Notes: a model not told the origin generated them from the sequence alone. Counted from the stretch's first letter, positions 44,010 to 53,438 are shown. The stretch is DNA of 64,000 nt from Fulvivirga ligni (GCF_021389935.1 NZ_CP089979.1:3949001-4013000), one strand, 5' to 3'. Translations and numbers: made by a program.

Positions 44010-46970
44010 CTATAAAGAAAGATTAACTCCAAAAGTGATTGTTCTTGCTCTTGGGTATGGAGTATAGTCAATCCCGAATGATGGGATACCGTCAATAGCT
44101 TTGTTTGTGTTCACTTCAGGATCCTGTCCGCTATATCCTGTAATTATAAACAGGTTCTGCCCAGTAAGAAAGAGTCTTACAGAAGAAACTACGTCACTGT
44201 TTTGCGGTGTAATATTATATCCCAAAGTGAAATTTTGCAGACGAACGAATGATCCATCCTCTAAGAATCTGGTTGATACGTCAGGTGCATTTAATGGAGA
44301 CTCACCACTATCAGCAACACTTCCATCTACATTTCTACCAATTGCTAAAGATCCAGCGGTGAAATATGCGTTGGCAGTATTATTATATATTTTCTGACCA
44401 AACATGCCTGAGAAGAAGAAATTCAAATCGAAGTTTTTATATCTTAATCTGTTTGTTAGACCTGCTGTGACTTTTGGTAATGGACTATCTCCTGTAAATT
44501 GCTGCACATCACCTCCTGCATAAACAGATAAACCTTCTGAATCATATCCTTGAAATTCTCTAAGATAATATGCATACAATGGCTGGTCATTAGCTATTCT
44601 CTGGGCATAAGCGTTAGATAATCCTTGACCGTTAATTTCACCAGTATTAGTTATACTTGCATAATTTTTAACAAGATTTTTATTATAACCTACATTCCCC
44701 ATAATGTTCCAAGAGGATGATTCGTTATCAACGGCAACAACTTCTAAAGAAAGCTCTACCCCTTTGTTAATAATGTCGGCTCCTAAATTTTGCCAAACGA
44801 AAGGTTGAGGTGCTGGTTGGGCACTTGTCACTTGAATTAAGAGGTCATTTGTTGTTTTGTGATAAAAATCTAATGAACCAACTACTTTGTTATCTGCAAA
44901 TCCATAATCTAAACCAAAGTTAATCTGAGAAGTTGACTCCCATTTAAGGTCAGGATTTTCGAATGCAACGCTTCCAAGTGTACCTCCATTGGTAGAACCG
45001 TTTTCATTAAAACCATAATCACTCCATCTCTGTCTTTGATAAACAAGGTTGTTAGGAATTTCTTGATTTCCTGTAATTCCGTAACCTAAGCGTAATTTCA
45101 AATCAGAAAACGCATCAGGAGTGAAACTTTCTTCTGATAACCTCCATGCGAAGGCAAATGATGGGAAAACACCATATTTGTTGTTCTCTCCAAATTTTGT
45201 AGATCCATCAGCTCTTACCGTAGCCGTTAGTAGATATTTATCATTTATATCATAATTGACCCTTCCATAAAAAGATTGAAGCTCATCTTTAGTTTTACTA
45301 GTATTAGCTAAAAACTGAGTAGCTGAAGATACATTGTTGATCATAATATCAACAAATGGAGTTCTATAGTTTCGTGCTAATAATGACTTGGTTTCATAAT
45401 TAAACTGTTGATAAGAGTATCCTAACAATAGGTTTAATTTACTTGATCCGAGTTCTTTTTGATAATTGAAGTAGTTCTCTGTAATCAAATTATTTTCAGC
45501 CAAATCAAGATATCCACCTCTACCAACTCCCTGAATTCCAGCTGCTACCAAATCACTAGAATAAGCAGCCTTTCTGGAAGAAGATGAATGGTCTAGACCT
45601 AAACTAGTATTAAAAGTTAATCCTTTAGTTATTTCATACTCCAATGTGAAACTACCCAGAGACCTTAGTGTATTTGTATAATCATCTCTTAAGTTAAGCA
45701 TGGCCACGGGATTCAATTGATCCACCCCTGGTTGATTATACGTTCCATCCGGATTATATACAGGCCTTGTAGGGTTTGAAATAATCATGGCTCCTAATAA
45801 ATCTCCTCTAAATCCAGAGTTATTGGTAACAGGCACGTTATCGTCATGCACTCTTGATACAGTGATTTGAGATGAAATGTTCAATTTATCATCCCAAAAT
45901 GATTTATTGGCATTAACACGGGCAGTTACTCTTTGTAATCCACTGGTTTTAACAATACCTTCTTGATCTAAGTAGCTAAGAGAAAGTCTGTAATTACCAT
46001 CATTACCACTACCACCGTATGATAGATTATGATTATGAGATATTGCAGTTCTTAAAACTTCATCCTGCCAATCGGTGTCAGCTCCTAAATCAATCGCACT
46101 TCTATCAGCACCTAAGGATTCTGCTCCGTCTAGAAATTCATCCCTGCTGAGCAAGTCATACTTTTTTGTTATGCTACTAAAGCTAACCGATGATGAATAA
46201 TTTAAAACACCAGTTTTCCCTTTTCCTTTTTTAGTAGTTATTAATATAACTCCGTTTGCTCCTCTCGAACCATAGATGGCAGTTGCAGATGCATCTTTAA
46301 GTATACTGATGCTCTCTATATCATTAGGATTCATAAAGCTCAAAGGGTTTCTGGCTGAAGATGATCCGAAGCCAACATCTGTACCAGATGAACTGGCATC
46401 ACTTCCGCTTAATGGAACCCCATCAATAACATATAATGGGTTATTTCCACTTCTAATTGAGGACGTTCCTCGAATACGGATGTTCATACCTGATCCTGGT
46501 TCACCACTTGAGGATGTCACCTGAACACCAGCAGATCTTCCCTGAATAAGTTCTTCTGGGGAAGTGATCACTCCCTTATTAAAGTCTTCTGATGAAATGG
46601 AAGTAACAGCTCCGGTAGCATCCTTGGCCTCCACAGTTCCATACCCTACCACCACTACTTCAGTAAGCTCGGTTACATTTTCATCTAGTGCTATGTTAAA
46701 GGTGGTTCTTCCGTTCACCGGGACGACTTGATTTTTATATCCTATAAAGGAGAATACCAAATTGGCTCCATCCGTTACGGACATACTAAAATTTCCTTCA
46801 ATGTCTGTGACTGTACCGTTGGTTGTACCTTGTTCAAGTACACTCACACCTGGTAGGGGGTTGCCGTCGGCGGCTGAGGTAACCTTACCAGTAACTGTTT
46901 GCTTTTGGGCCATGGCGGAATAGAACCCACACACCATGATCACCACAAAATTGAGTAAAAGTTTCTTCAT
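44010..46970 (-). CDS. SusC/RagA-family TonB-dependent outer-membrane transporter
   Basis: A 986-residue outer-membrane importer. The signal peptide ends at AMAQ. An N-terminal CarboxypepD_reg-like domain (about 25-100, TGKVTSAADGNPLPGVSV) precedes the SusC-specific segment VTELTEVVVVGYG, the TonB plug (EDFNKGVITSPEELIQGR to GVILITTKKGKG) and the 22-strand barrel ending in FGVNLSL. It is the first gene of the seven-gene locus and forms the transport pore with the SusD protein that follows. A 12-bp palindrome 160 bp upstream is the likely operator. No dedicated anti-sigma or hybrid two-component regulator is adjacent. Confidence 0.95.
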   Translation of the reverse strand: MKKLLLNFVVIMVCGFYSAMAQKQTVTGKVTSAADGNPLPGVSVLEQGTTNGTVTDIEGNFSMSVTDGANLVFSFIGYKNQVVPVNGRTTFNIALDENVTELTEVVVVGYGTVEAKDATGAVTSISSEDFNKGVITSPEELIQGRSAGVQVTSSSGEPGSGMNIRIRGTSSIRSGNNPLYVIDGVPLSGSDASSSGTDVGFGSSSARNPLSFMNPNDIESISILKDASATAIYGSRGANGVILITTKKGKGKTGVLNYSSSVSFSSITKKYDLLSRDEFLDGAESLGADRSAIDLGADTDWQDEVLRTAISHNHNLSYGGSGNDGNYRLSLSYLDQEGIVKTSGLQRVTARVNANKSFWDDKLNISSQITVSRVHDDNVPVTNNSGFRGDLLGAMIISNPTRPVYNPDGTYNQPGVDQLNPVAMLNLRDDYTNTLRSLGSFTLEYEITKGLTFNTSLGLDHSSSSRKAAYSSDLVAAGIQGVGRGGYLDLAENNLITENYFNYQKELGSSKLNLLLGYSYQQFNYETKSLLARNYRTPFVDIMINNVSSATQFLANTSKTKDELQSFYGRVNYDINDKYLLTATVRADGSTKFGENNKYGVFPSFAFAWRLSEESFTPDAFSDLKLRLGYGITGNQEIPNNLVYQRQRWSDYGFNENGSTNGGTLGSVAFENPDLKWESTSQINFGLDYGFADNKVVGSLDFYHKTTNDLLIQVTSAQPAPQPFVWQNLGADIINKGVELSLEVVAVDNESSSWNIMGNVGYNKNLVKNYASITNTGEINGQGLSNAYAQRIANDQPLYAYYLREFQGYDSEGLSVYAGGDVQQFTGDSPLPKVTAGLTNRLRYKNFDLNFFFSGMFGQKIYNNTANAYFTAGSLAIGRNVDGSVADSGESPLNAPDVSTRFLEDGSFVRLQNFTLGYNITPQNSDVVSSVRLFLTGQNLFIITGYSGQDPEVNTNKAIDGIPSFGIDYTPYPRARTITFGVNLSL

Positions 46971-47130
46971 GAGGTTTTGTGCTATGTTAACAAATAATCA
47001 GTTTAGAAATCGTTTTCAGTTAATACTTATTTGATCACATTTTCTATTATAGAAGCGAAAATGATAAAAATTAGCGCTAAAAACAACTTCTTTAGTTTAT
47101 GAAGTATTAAAATAATTCTAAAACGCAACC

Positions 47131-47142
47131 GCAAACGTTTGC
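47131..47142 (-). promoter_or_regulatory. Candidate LacI-type operator upstream of the susC locus
   Basis: GCAAACGTTTGC is a perfect 12-bp palindrome with a central CG. It is preceded by GCAACC, giving the same composite seen upstream of the maltodextrin operon at 9374-9397. It lies 160 bp before the susC start codon. Confidence 0.65.
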
Positions 47143-47263
47143 ATGTATTAATTAAATCAGTTTAGCATAAAAAGAAATATTTATGTAATTATTTAATGGT
47201 TTAAAAAATTGATAATCAGAGTAATCATATTGCCCTAGATTGAGAAAGTTTCTAAATGTCATG

Positions 47264-47291
47264 TAATAAAAAAAGCCGGCTTATGCCGGCT
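47264..47291 (-). terminator. Rho-independent terminator of the barrel-protein gene
   Basis: AGCCGGC (47274-47280), TTAT loop and GCCGGCT (47285-47291). On the minus strand the stem is followed by a run of T residues (47264-47273, AATAAAAAAA on the plus strand). Confidence 0.9.
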
Positions 47292-47326
47292 TTTACTTGA
47301 GGATTTATAACCTTTATTATTTTAAC

Positions 47327-47881
47327 TTAGAAAAGTTTCCAACCTACATAGATTTGCATTACTCTGTTCTTAGTTTCTACACCAAAACCATCATCACCAT
47401 CGTTAATATCATTCAAACCTAAGTTATATCTTAACCCACCTACTAAACCTACAGGTAATTCTACACCAGCACCCAAAGCCAAGCTTAAATCTGCTGATTT
47501 GAAACTATCCTTAATATCCTCATCTTCATATTTAGCACTGCTTAAAATTCCAAATTGAGGACCAGCGTGTACGTTAAGTACTTTAGCAAATTTCAACTTT
47601 AACAACACAGGAATCGTTAAGTAATTCATATTAATATCAACGTCATCAATAGAAGTACCTTGAGCTGAAAAAAGTAATTCTGGCTGGATGCTGATGTTTT
47701 CATTCAAGCCCAAATCTACGAAAGCTCCAAAATGATAACCAGTTTTGCTATCTGTATCAACATCCCCTACATCAACATTGGCGAAGTTTGCACCTGCCTT
47801 TATTCCTAAACCAACACCTTGTGCTCTAGCTCCCAGAGCAGCAAAAAAACATACGAGAGTTAAAAAAGTAATCTTTTTCAT
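47327..47881 (-). CDS. Outer-membrane beta-barrel protein (PorT-like family)
   Basis: The start at 47881 gives a normal signal peptide (MKKITFLTLVCFFAALGARAQ); upstream in-frame starts would add residues before it. The mature chain of about 162 residues begins VGLGIKAGANFANVD and shows eight alternating strand blocks ending YVGWKLF, the OMP_b-brl_2 (PF13568) pattern. The acidic loops (DVGDVDTDSK, KYEDEDIKDS) suggest exposure at the surface. Its ligand is unknown. The next gene encodes a paralogue, but each has its own terminator, so they are separate units. Confidence 0.88.
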   Translation of the reverse strand: MKKITFLTLVCFFAALGARAQGVGLGIKAGANFANVDVGDVDTDSKTGYHFGAFVDLGLNENISIQPELLFSAQGTSIDDVDINMNYLTIPVLLKLKFAKVLNVHAGPQFGILSSAKYEDEDIKDSFKSADLSLALGAGVELPVGLVGGLRYNLGLNDINDGDDGFGVETKNRVMQIYVGWKLF

Positions 47882-47948
47882 ATTATTCATGATTTTAGTT
47901 GTTATAGCATTAAACGCCTTTAAGTTCATAAATGTTATTTTAAAAGGT

Positions 47949-47987
47949 TTTAATAAAAAGCCTGCCTTAATTTTATCAGGCAGGCTT
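47949..47987 (-). terminator. Rho-independent terminator of the second barrel-protein gene
   Basis: AAGCCTGCCT (47958-47967) and AGGCAGGCTT (47978-47987) form a ten-base stem with a ten-base loop. On the minus strand it continues TTTATTAAA, a modest T tract. Confidence 0.85.
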
Positions 47988-48007
47988 GTATTCTAGTCTC
48001 TAAAAAA

Positions 48008-48676
48008 TTAGAATGTATAAGCTACAGAAATATTGATTACAGTATTCGTTATTTTGTAATCGAAATCTTCAATATCAAAACCTTCCATGTCAATATCAGG
48101 ATTTATATTGGATAACCCCTTCAATAATGATGCGTTTACGGAAACAAACCCAAAATTATAGCCTACACCAGCTTGTATTCCAAAATCTGTTCTTTTAAAG
48201 TAGGTTTCATCTTCAGATAAGTCCTCTAAATCAACCTTATTCTTAAATTTAAAATCACCCTCTTCTGATTGCCCATCAATTTCTTCTTTATATTTTCCAC
48301 TAATTGCGATGCCTACATATGGACCAGCAAATAATTCAAATTTTCCAAACTTAAAGACTCCATTAATAGGAATCTCAATGTAATTAATTTTGGCTCTTGA
48401 ATAGTCACCATCTCCAGCATCTTCAATATCCAGTGCTGCACCTTTACTACTATAGAATATAGCTGGTCTTAAACTAATAGACTCACTTAATTGTGCATCT
48501 AAAAATACACCGATTCGTGGTGCAAGTTTATATTTCAAATCATCTTCGGTATCATAATCATCACTTAGATTCCATGTGGCCAAATTAGCCCCACCCTGAA
48601 TACCAAATTTTGTCTGAGCCATCGATACCGATGCTCCTGCTGCAATTAAAGCAAACGCTAAAAAAATCTTTTTCAT
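48008..48676 (-). CDS. Outer-membrane beta-barrel protein (PorT-like family), paralogue
   Basis: A 222-residue exported protein with a signal peptide ending at SMAQ, and the same OMP_b-brl_2 barrel plan as its neighbour: TKFGIQGGANLATWN at the start, then repeated amphipathic strands (LSESISLRPAIFYSSKGA, FGKFELFAGPYVGIAISG) and a terminal VINISVAYTF strand ending in Phe. Extra acidic inserts (SDDYDTEDDLKYK and EEIDGQSEEGDFKFKNK) make it longer. Function is unknown. It has a textbook Bacteroidota promoter directly upstream and its own terminator, so it is monocistronic. Confidence 0.88.
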   Translation of the reverse strand: MKKIFLAFALIAAGASVSMAQTKFGIQGGANLATWNLSDDYDTEDDLKYKLAPRIGVFLDAQLSESISLRPAIFYSSKGAALDIEDAGDGDYSRAKINYIEIPINGVFKFGKFELFAGPYVGIAISGKYKEEIDGQSEEGDFKFKNKVDLEDLSEDETYFKRTDFGIQAGVGYNFGFVSVNASLLKGLSNINPDIDMEGFDIEDFDYKITNTVINISVAYTF

Positions 48677-48707
48677 AATATTTATTAAAAAATTACATTA
48701 TTTGTCG

Positions 48708-48738
48708 CAAACATATTTTATTCTATAAAAAATGCAAA
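48708..48738 (-). promoter_or_regulatory. Consensus Bacteroidota promoter for the barrel-protein gene
   Basis: On the minus strand TTTG (48735-48738) is followed after 19 bases by TATGTTTG (48708-48715), an exact match to TTTG-N19-TAnnTTTG. Transcription would start near 48701, about 25 bases before the ATG. Confidence 0.75.
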
Positions 48739-48753
48739 AGAAATATTATCATT

Positions 48754-50724
48754 TTAAATTATATCAACCCTCTCCGGTAATGTAACCATTAACCTTTTCT
48801 CACCCTCCATGGCCCTTTTAATAGCGAAAATGGCTTCATCATTTCGTGCCCAACTTCTTCTGGCTATTCCGTTATTAACGTCATAGAAAAGCATATTCTT
48901 AAGCTTCCGTTCGGCATCAGCAGATCCATCTAATAGCATACCGAAGCCTCCGTTGATTACTTCACCCCAACCTACTCCACCACCATTATGGATGGAAACC
49001 CACGTAGCCCCCCTGAAGGAGTCTCCTATTACATTTTGAATGGCCATATCGGCAGTGAATTGTGAACCATCATATATATTGGAGGTTTCTCTGTAGGGGC
49101 TGTCAGTGCCGGAAACATCGTGGTGATCTCTGCCTAATACAACAGGGCCAATCTTACCGGCTTTTATAGCATCGTTAAAGGCTGTTGCAATCTTCATTCG
49201 GCCTTCAGCATCAGCATATAGTATTCTGGCCTGTGATCCAACTACTAATTTGTTGGCACCTGCTCCCTTAATCCACTGGATATTATCGGCCATTTGTTGT
49301 TGTATTTCCGCTGGAGAATTTTCTTTCATTTCAGATAGAATATCACAGGCTATTTGATCAGTTGCTTCCAGATCTTTGGGGCTGCCACTGGTGCATACCC
49401 ATCGGAAAGGACCAAAGCCATAATCGAAACACATCGGCCCCATAATATCTTGCACATAGCTGGGATACTTAAATTCAGTGCTATTTTTCATGATTTCAGC
49501 TCCAGCCCGAGCTGACTCTAAGAGAAAGGCATTTCCATAATCAAAGAAGTAGGTACCTTTTGCCGTGTGCTTATTGATGGCATCAACTTGTCTTCTAAGT
49601 GATTCCTGGACATGCTTTTTAAACTCATCAGGATGATGTGACATCATTTCATTAGCCTCTTCAAAAGACAGATCTACAGGGTAATAACCTCCTGCCCAGG
49701 GGTTGTGTAATGAGGTTTGATCAGATCCCAGCTCTACATACACATTATTTTCATCAAAGGCCTCCCAAACCTCTACAACATTTCCATGGAAAGCGATGGA
49801 TACCACTTCTTTCTGCTCTTTAGCCTTCTTAACTCTCTTAACTAACTCATCAATGGAGGAGATCTTTTCATCTACCCAACCTTGACTATGTCTGGTATTG
49901 ATAGCTTTTTCATTTACTTCCGCCACTACGGAAACACATCCGGCAATATTACCTGCTTTAGGCTGAGCACCACTCATACCACCGAGACCTGCCGAAAGGA
50001 ATAGTTTGCCAGCTAATCCATCAGTAGAAATCTTTCTTCCCGCATTCAGGATTGTAATGGTGGTACCATGCACTATACCTTGCGGACCAATATACATGTA
50101 TGAACCGGCTGTCATTTGTCCGTATTGGGAGACCCCTAGAGCATTATATTTTTCCCAATCATCTGGTTTTGAGTAATTTGGAATCATCATGCCGTTGGTA
50201 ACTACAACTCTTGGGGCTTCCTTTGATGAAGGGAAAAGTCCCATCGGATGACCTGAGTACATGTGTAGTGTCTGCTCCTCTGTCATGGTGGCCAGGTATT
50301 TCATAGTCAAAAGGTACTGAGCCCAGTTTTGAAAAACTGCACCATTCCCACCATAAGTAATGAGTTCATGTGGATGTTGAGCCACTGCTGGATCCAGGTT
50401 ATTCTGAATCATGAGCATTATGGACCCTGCTTGTTGGGTTTGGAAAGGATAATCTTCTAATGGTCTTGCATACATATCATAATCAGGGCGAAAACGATAC
50501 ATATATATACGTCCATATTTTTCTAATTCTTCTTTAAATTCAGGTAAGAGCTCTTGATGGTGCTCAGGCTTAAAATATCTTAAGGCATTTCTTAAAGCCA
50601 GCACTTTCTCATCATCATTCAGGATATTCTTACGCTTAGGAGCATGATTAATACTAGGATCATAAGCTTTCTTCTGGGGTAGAACATCAGGAATACCTAT
50701 TAATATTTGCTCTTTAAAATTCAT
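48754..50724 (-). CDS. hutU: Urocanate hydratase
   Basis: Second step of histidine degradation: urocanate plus water gives imidazolonepropionate, with tightly bound NAD+. The 656-residue product shows the family blocks ELITYGGNGAVFQNW, TLHMYSGHPMGLFPS, the NAD-binding stretch YGQMTAGSYMYIGPQGIVHG, and the active-site Cys in FRWVCTSGSP. It is longer than the 550-residue Pseudomonas form, as in a second branch of the family common in Bacteroidota. The start overlaps the stop of a patatin-like gene by four bases. No hutH, hutI or hutG is in the window, so the rest of the pathway must be elsewhere. Confidence 0.95.
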   Translation of the reverse strand: MNFKEQILIGIPDVLPQKKAYDPSINHAPKRKNILNDDEKVLALRNALRYFKPEHHQELLPEFKEELEKYGRIYMYRFRPDYDMYARPLEDYPFQTQQAGSIMLMIQNNLDPAVAQHPHELITYGGNGAVFQNWAQYLLTMKYLATMTEEQTLHMYSGHPMGLFPSSKEAPRVVVTNGMMIPNYSKPDDWEKYNALGVSQYGQMTAGSYMYIGPQGIVHGTTITILNAGRKISTDGLAGKLFLSAGLGGMSGAQPKAGNIAGCVSVVAEVNEKAINTRHSQGWVDEKISSIDELVKRVKKAKEQKEVVSIAFHGNVVEVWEAFDENNVYVELGSDQTSLHNPWAGGYYPVDLSFEEANEMMSHHPDEFKKHVQESLRRQVDAINKHTAKGTYFFDYGNAFLLESARAGAEIMKNSTEFKYPSYVQDIMGPMCFDYGFGPFRWVCTSGSPKDLEATDQIACDILSEMKENSPAEIQQQMADNIQWIKGAGANKLVVGSQARILYADAEGRMKIATAFNDAIKAGKIGPVVLGRDHHDVSGTDSPYRETSNIYDGSQFTADMAIQNVIGDSFRGATWVSIHNGGGVGWGEVINGGFGMLLDGSADAERKLKNMLFYDVNNGIARRSWARNDEAIFAIKRAMEGEKRLMVTLPERVDII

Positions 50725-51488
50725 CTATCAAGTTTAGTTTTAATCTTTAGTTTATCTATTTGCTGCATGGCTTGTGTATAACCAATATCAAAAATGGCAT
50801 CCACATTTGACAGGTCCATAACTTTAAATGGCTCCAGACCTTTTGGTTCAATAAAGAAATCGCAGGCTTTTCTTCGGCTATAAACATTGCAAGTGATGGC
50901 TAGCATAAGTGCCCTTTCCATTACCAAACGAGCATTTCGTGGGTTAAAATCATGGTCTATAGGGTTGCAATGTGAGCCTATGATGATATCACAATTATTT
51001 TCTAAAGGCTCAACCGGAAGGTTATTAAGGATGCCCCCGTCTATATATAAGGTGTCATTATGTAAAACCGGATCGAATAATACTGGAATACATGAAGAGG
51101 CACAGATGGCGCTGATCAGTTTTCCTTCATTAAAGTACTCTGTTTTGCCAGTGACCACGTTGGTGGCGGCTATATAAAGTGGTTTCTTAAGAGCACTGAA
51201 ATCATCATCCGTAATGTGTGCTTCCATAAACTTATGGATTACATCCATATTTAATAGTCCCGTCCAGCTAAGAGCAGGCTTCAACAATCTAAAAGCTTTA
51301 AGACTTCTTATTATCTCTACAATTCTATCTATCTGATACCCATATGAGTACAGAGCACCTATAATGGCGCCTGCACTACTGCCGCTGATCACATCTATTT
51401 GGATGTCAGCCTCTTCAAGTGCCTTGATTACTCCAAGGTGAGCTATTCCCCTAGCTCCGCCGCCGGAAAGTGCTAACCCTACTTTCAT
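50721..51488 (-). CDS. Patatin-like phospholipase (RssA-like)
   Basis: A 255-residue soluble serine hydrolase with the patatin dyad: oxyanion loop GGGARG (residues 9-14), nucleophile Ser38 in GSSAG and Asp150 in DGG. The order and spacing fit bacterial RssA/YchK-type lipid acyl hydrolases. No signal peptide is present, so it probably works on the inner leaflet of the cytoplasmic membrane. It overlaps the metallo-hydrolase gene upstream by one base and hutU downstream by four, so the three form one translationally coupled unit. A functional link to histidine breakdown is not obvious. Confidence 0.92.
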   Translation of the reverse strand: MKVGLALSGGGARGIAHLGVIKALEEADIQIDVISGSSAGAIIGALYSYGYQIDRIVEIIRSLKAFRLLKPALSWTGLLNMDVIHKFMEAHITDDDFSALKKPLYIAATNVVTGKTEYFNEGKLISAICASSCIPVLFDPVLHNDTLYIDGGILNNLPVEPLENNCDIIIGSHCNPIDHDFNPRNARLVMERALMLAITCNVYSRRKACDFFIEPKGLEPFKVMDLSNVDAIFDIGYTQAMQQIDKLKIKTKLDR

Positions 51489-52330
51489 TAGAGAATATCT
51501 TTTAATGCAAATGTTTCATCTAAACGAACGCCTTTATCAGTATGCTTTACTGTACAGCATTCGTTAACAGGATCATGCTCCAGGAATATAATGTAGTTAT
51601 TATCAGCAGCCTCTTTTAAGAATGCTTCTTTTTCCGTTAAAGTTAAAAGTGGTCTGGTGTCATATCCCATAACATAAGGAAGTGGAATATGCCCTGTAGA
51701 AGGAAGCAAATCTGCTGCAAATACTATGGTTTTATCTCCATACTTGATCTTGGGAATCATCTGTTTATCGGTATGGCCATCAACAGGTAATATATCAAAC
51801 TGAGAGAAAGGAGATTTTGATTTCAAGTCAATGAAATTGAGGTGACCGCTCTCTTCCATGGGAAGCAAATTTTCAGTTAGAAACGAGGCCTTTTCTCTGG
51901 CGTTGGGCTCAATGGCCCATTTCCAATGATCACCATTAGTCCAATATTTAGCATTTTGAAATACTAATTCAGTTTTTCCATTAGCATCATATTTTACGCC
52001 ACCACCACAATGATCAAAATGCAGGTGAGTCAGGAACATATCGGTTATTTCACTCTCGTTAAGTCCTATTTTATTTAGAGAAGAATGCAGGCTGTCATCA
52101 CCATGTAAATAATAATGGCTAAAGAATTTTTCACTTTGCTTGTCCCCTATTCCATTATCAATTAGAATCAGTTGATCCCCATCTTCTATAAGCATGCAGC
52201 GCATAGCCCAGGTGCAAAGATTATTATCATCAGCAGGATTGGTGCGTTGCCACAATGCCTTAGGAACAACCCCAAACATGGCACCACCATCTAGTTTAAA
52301 AAATCCGGTGTTTATAACGTGTAAATTCAT
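51488..52330 (-). CDS. MBL-fold metallo-hydrolase
   Basis: A 280-residue cytoplasmic hydrolase with the metallo-beta-lactamase fold. The two-metal site THLHFDHCGG gives His102, His104, Asp106 and His107; the later ligands are in VDGHTDKQ, FAADL and the closing EHD block (FLEHDPVNE). The shape resembles N-acyl-homoserine-lactonase-like members, but that is a broad group and quorum quenching should not be assumed. It is the first gene of the unit MBL-patatin-hutU. Confidence 0.9.
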   Translation of the reverse strand: MNLHVINTGFFKLDGGAMFGVVPKALWQRTNPADDNNLCTWAMRCMLIEDGDQLILIDNGIGDKQSEKFFSHYYLHGDDSLHSSLNKIGLNESEITDMFLTHLHFDHCGGGVKYDANGKTELVFQNAKYWTNGDHWKWAIEPNAREKASFLTENLLPMEESGHLNFIDLKSKSPFSQFDILPVDGHTDKQMIPKIKYGDKTIVFAADLLPSTGHIPLPYVMGYDTRPLLTLTEKEAFLKEAADNNYIIFLEHDPVNECCTVKHTDKGVRLDETFALKDIL

Positions 52331-52425
52331 GGTAATAATAATTCAAATTTCAAATGAACCAATAAATGACCAGTTCCTATGGGTATAAATTTAACCAGCC
52401 AAATGTATTTGACCCTGTAAATTAC

Positions 52426-52467
52426 TTTAAAAAAATAAAGCCACAGAAAGTTTACTCCTGTGGCTTT
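52426..52467 (-). terminator. Rho-independent terminator of accA
   Basis: AAAGCCACAG (52437-52446) and CTGTGGCTTT (52458-52467) form a ten-base stem with an 11-base loop. On the minus strand it is followed by ATTTTTTTAA. Confidence 0.9.
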
Positions 52468-52490
52468 ATATATTAATGTGTTGTGGGTTT

Positions 52491-53438
52491 CTACTCGTTT
52501 ACAACTCCCATGTTGCAGAATTTATCAATTCTTTGAGCTATTCTATCTTCTGTAGAAAGCTCTGATAACTCTTTGGTTTGTTGTAAAATCACTTTCTTGA
52601 TTTCCTTGGCCATAGCTATCATATCAACGTGTGCTCCACCAAGAGGCTCGTTAATAATACCATCTACCAATTTTAAATCTTTCATGTCATGAGATGTTAC
52701 TCTCATTGCTTCGGCAGCAGTTTCTTTGTAGTCCCAGCTTCTCCATAAAATTGTAGAGCAGTTTTCTGGTGAAATAACTGAATACCAGGTGTTTTCAAGC
52801 ATGAATACTTTATCACCAATGGCAATACCTAAAGCACCACCTGAAGCTCCCTCACCTATTACTATACAGATTACAGGTACTTTAAGCATGAACATCTCTT
52901 TTAGGTTTCTAGCAATAGCTTCACCTTGACCACGCTCTTCTGCTTCTAATCCAGGGAATGCTCCCGGAGTATCTATGAAAGTAACAATAGGCTTGTTAAA
53001 CTTTTCAGCCAATTTCATTAACCTTAAAGCTTTTCTGTAGCCTTCAGGGTTAGCCATACCAAAGTTTCTTAGCTGACGCTGCTTGGTATTACGGCCTTTT
53101 TGCTGACCAATAAACATGTATGTTTGCTTATTTACAGATCCAAAGCCGCCTACAATAGCTTTATCATCCTTCACAGTTCTGTCACCATGAAGCTCGATGA
53201 AATCATCAGCTATTTCATAAATATAATCTAATGTATATGGCCTGTCCGGATGGCGTGACAGCTGTACTCGCTGCCAGCGAGTGAGGTTGCTGAATGTTTC
53301 CTTTTTCAGGTTCTTAATTTTTGTTTCCAATGACTTTACGGCATCGCTGACATCAACATCACTTTCTAGAGCGATCTTCTTCATGTCCTCCAGCTTAGTC
53401 TCTAATTCTGCGATAGGTTTCTCGAAATCCAATAGCAT
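52491..53438 (-). CDS. accA: Acetyl-CoA carboxylase carboxyltransferase subunit alpha
   Basis: Transfers the carboxyl group from carboxybiotin to acetyl-CoA to make malonyl-CoA, the first committed step of fatty-acid synthesis, together with AccD. The 315-residue length is normal. The N-terminal coiled region ([13 protein letters not shown]) precedes the crotonase-like core with [34 protein letters not shown], the oxyanion segment [11 protein letters not shown] and [13 protein letters not shown]. It is monocistronic, with a good promoter immediately upstream and a terminator after it. accD is not in the window. Confidence 0.96.
   Translation of the reverse strand: MLLDFEKPIAELETKLEDMKKIALESDVDVSDAVKSLETKIKNLKKETFSNLTRWQRVQLSRHPDRPYTLDYIYEIADDFIELHGDRTVKDDKAIVGGFGSVNKQTYMFIGQQKGRNTKQRQLRNFGMANPEGYRKALRLMKLAEKFNKPIVTFIDTPGAFPGLEAEERGQGEAIARNLKEMFMLKVPVICIVIGEGASGGALGIAIGDKVFMLENTWYSVISPENCSTILWRSWDYKETAAEAMRVTSHDMKDLKLVDGIINEPLGGAHVDMIAMAKEIKKVILQQTKELSELSTEDRIAQRIDKFCNMGVVNE

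Larger units (their letters stand above)
46971..47326. other. 356-bp intergenic region upstream of susC
   Basis: This is the longest gene-free stretch in the window. It holds the candidate operator at 47131-47142 and the terminator of the barrel-protein gene at 47264-47291. The remaining sequence is very AT-rich. I could not find a convincing TAnnTTTG promoter for susC, nor an open reading frame. Confidence 0.7.

Noticed and set aside
51488-52330. Quorum-quenching lactonase
   Set aside because: The HxHxDH site is common to the whole metallo-hydrolase superfamily and no signalling genes are nearby.
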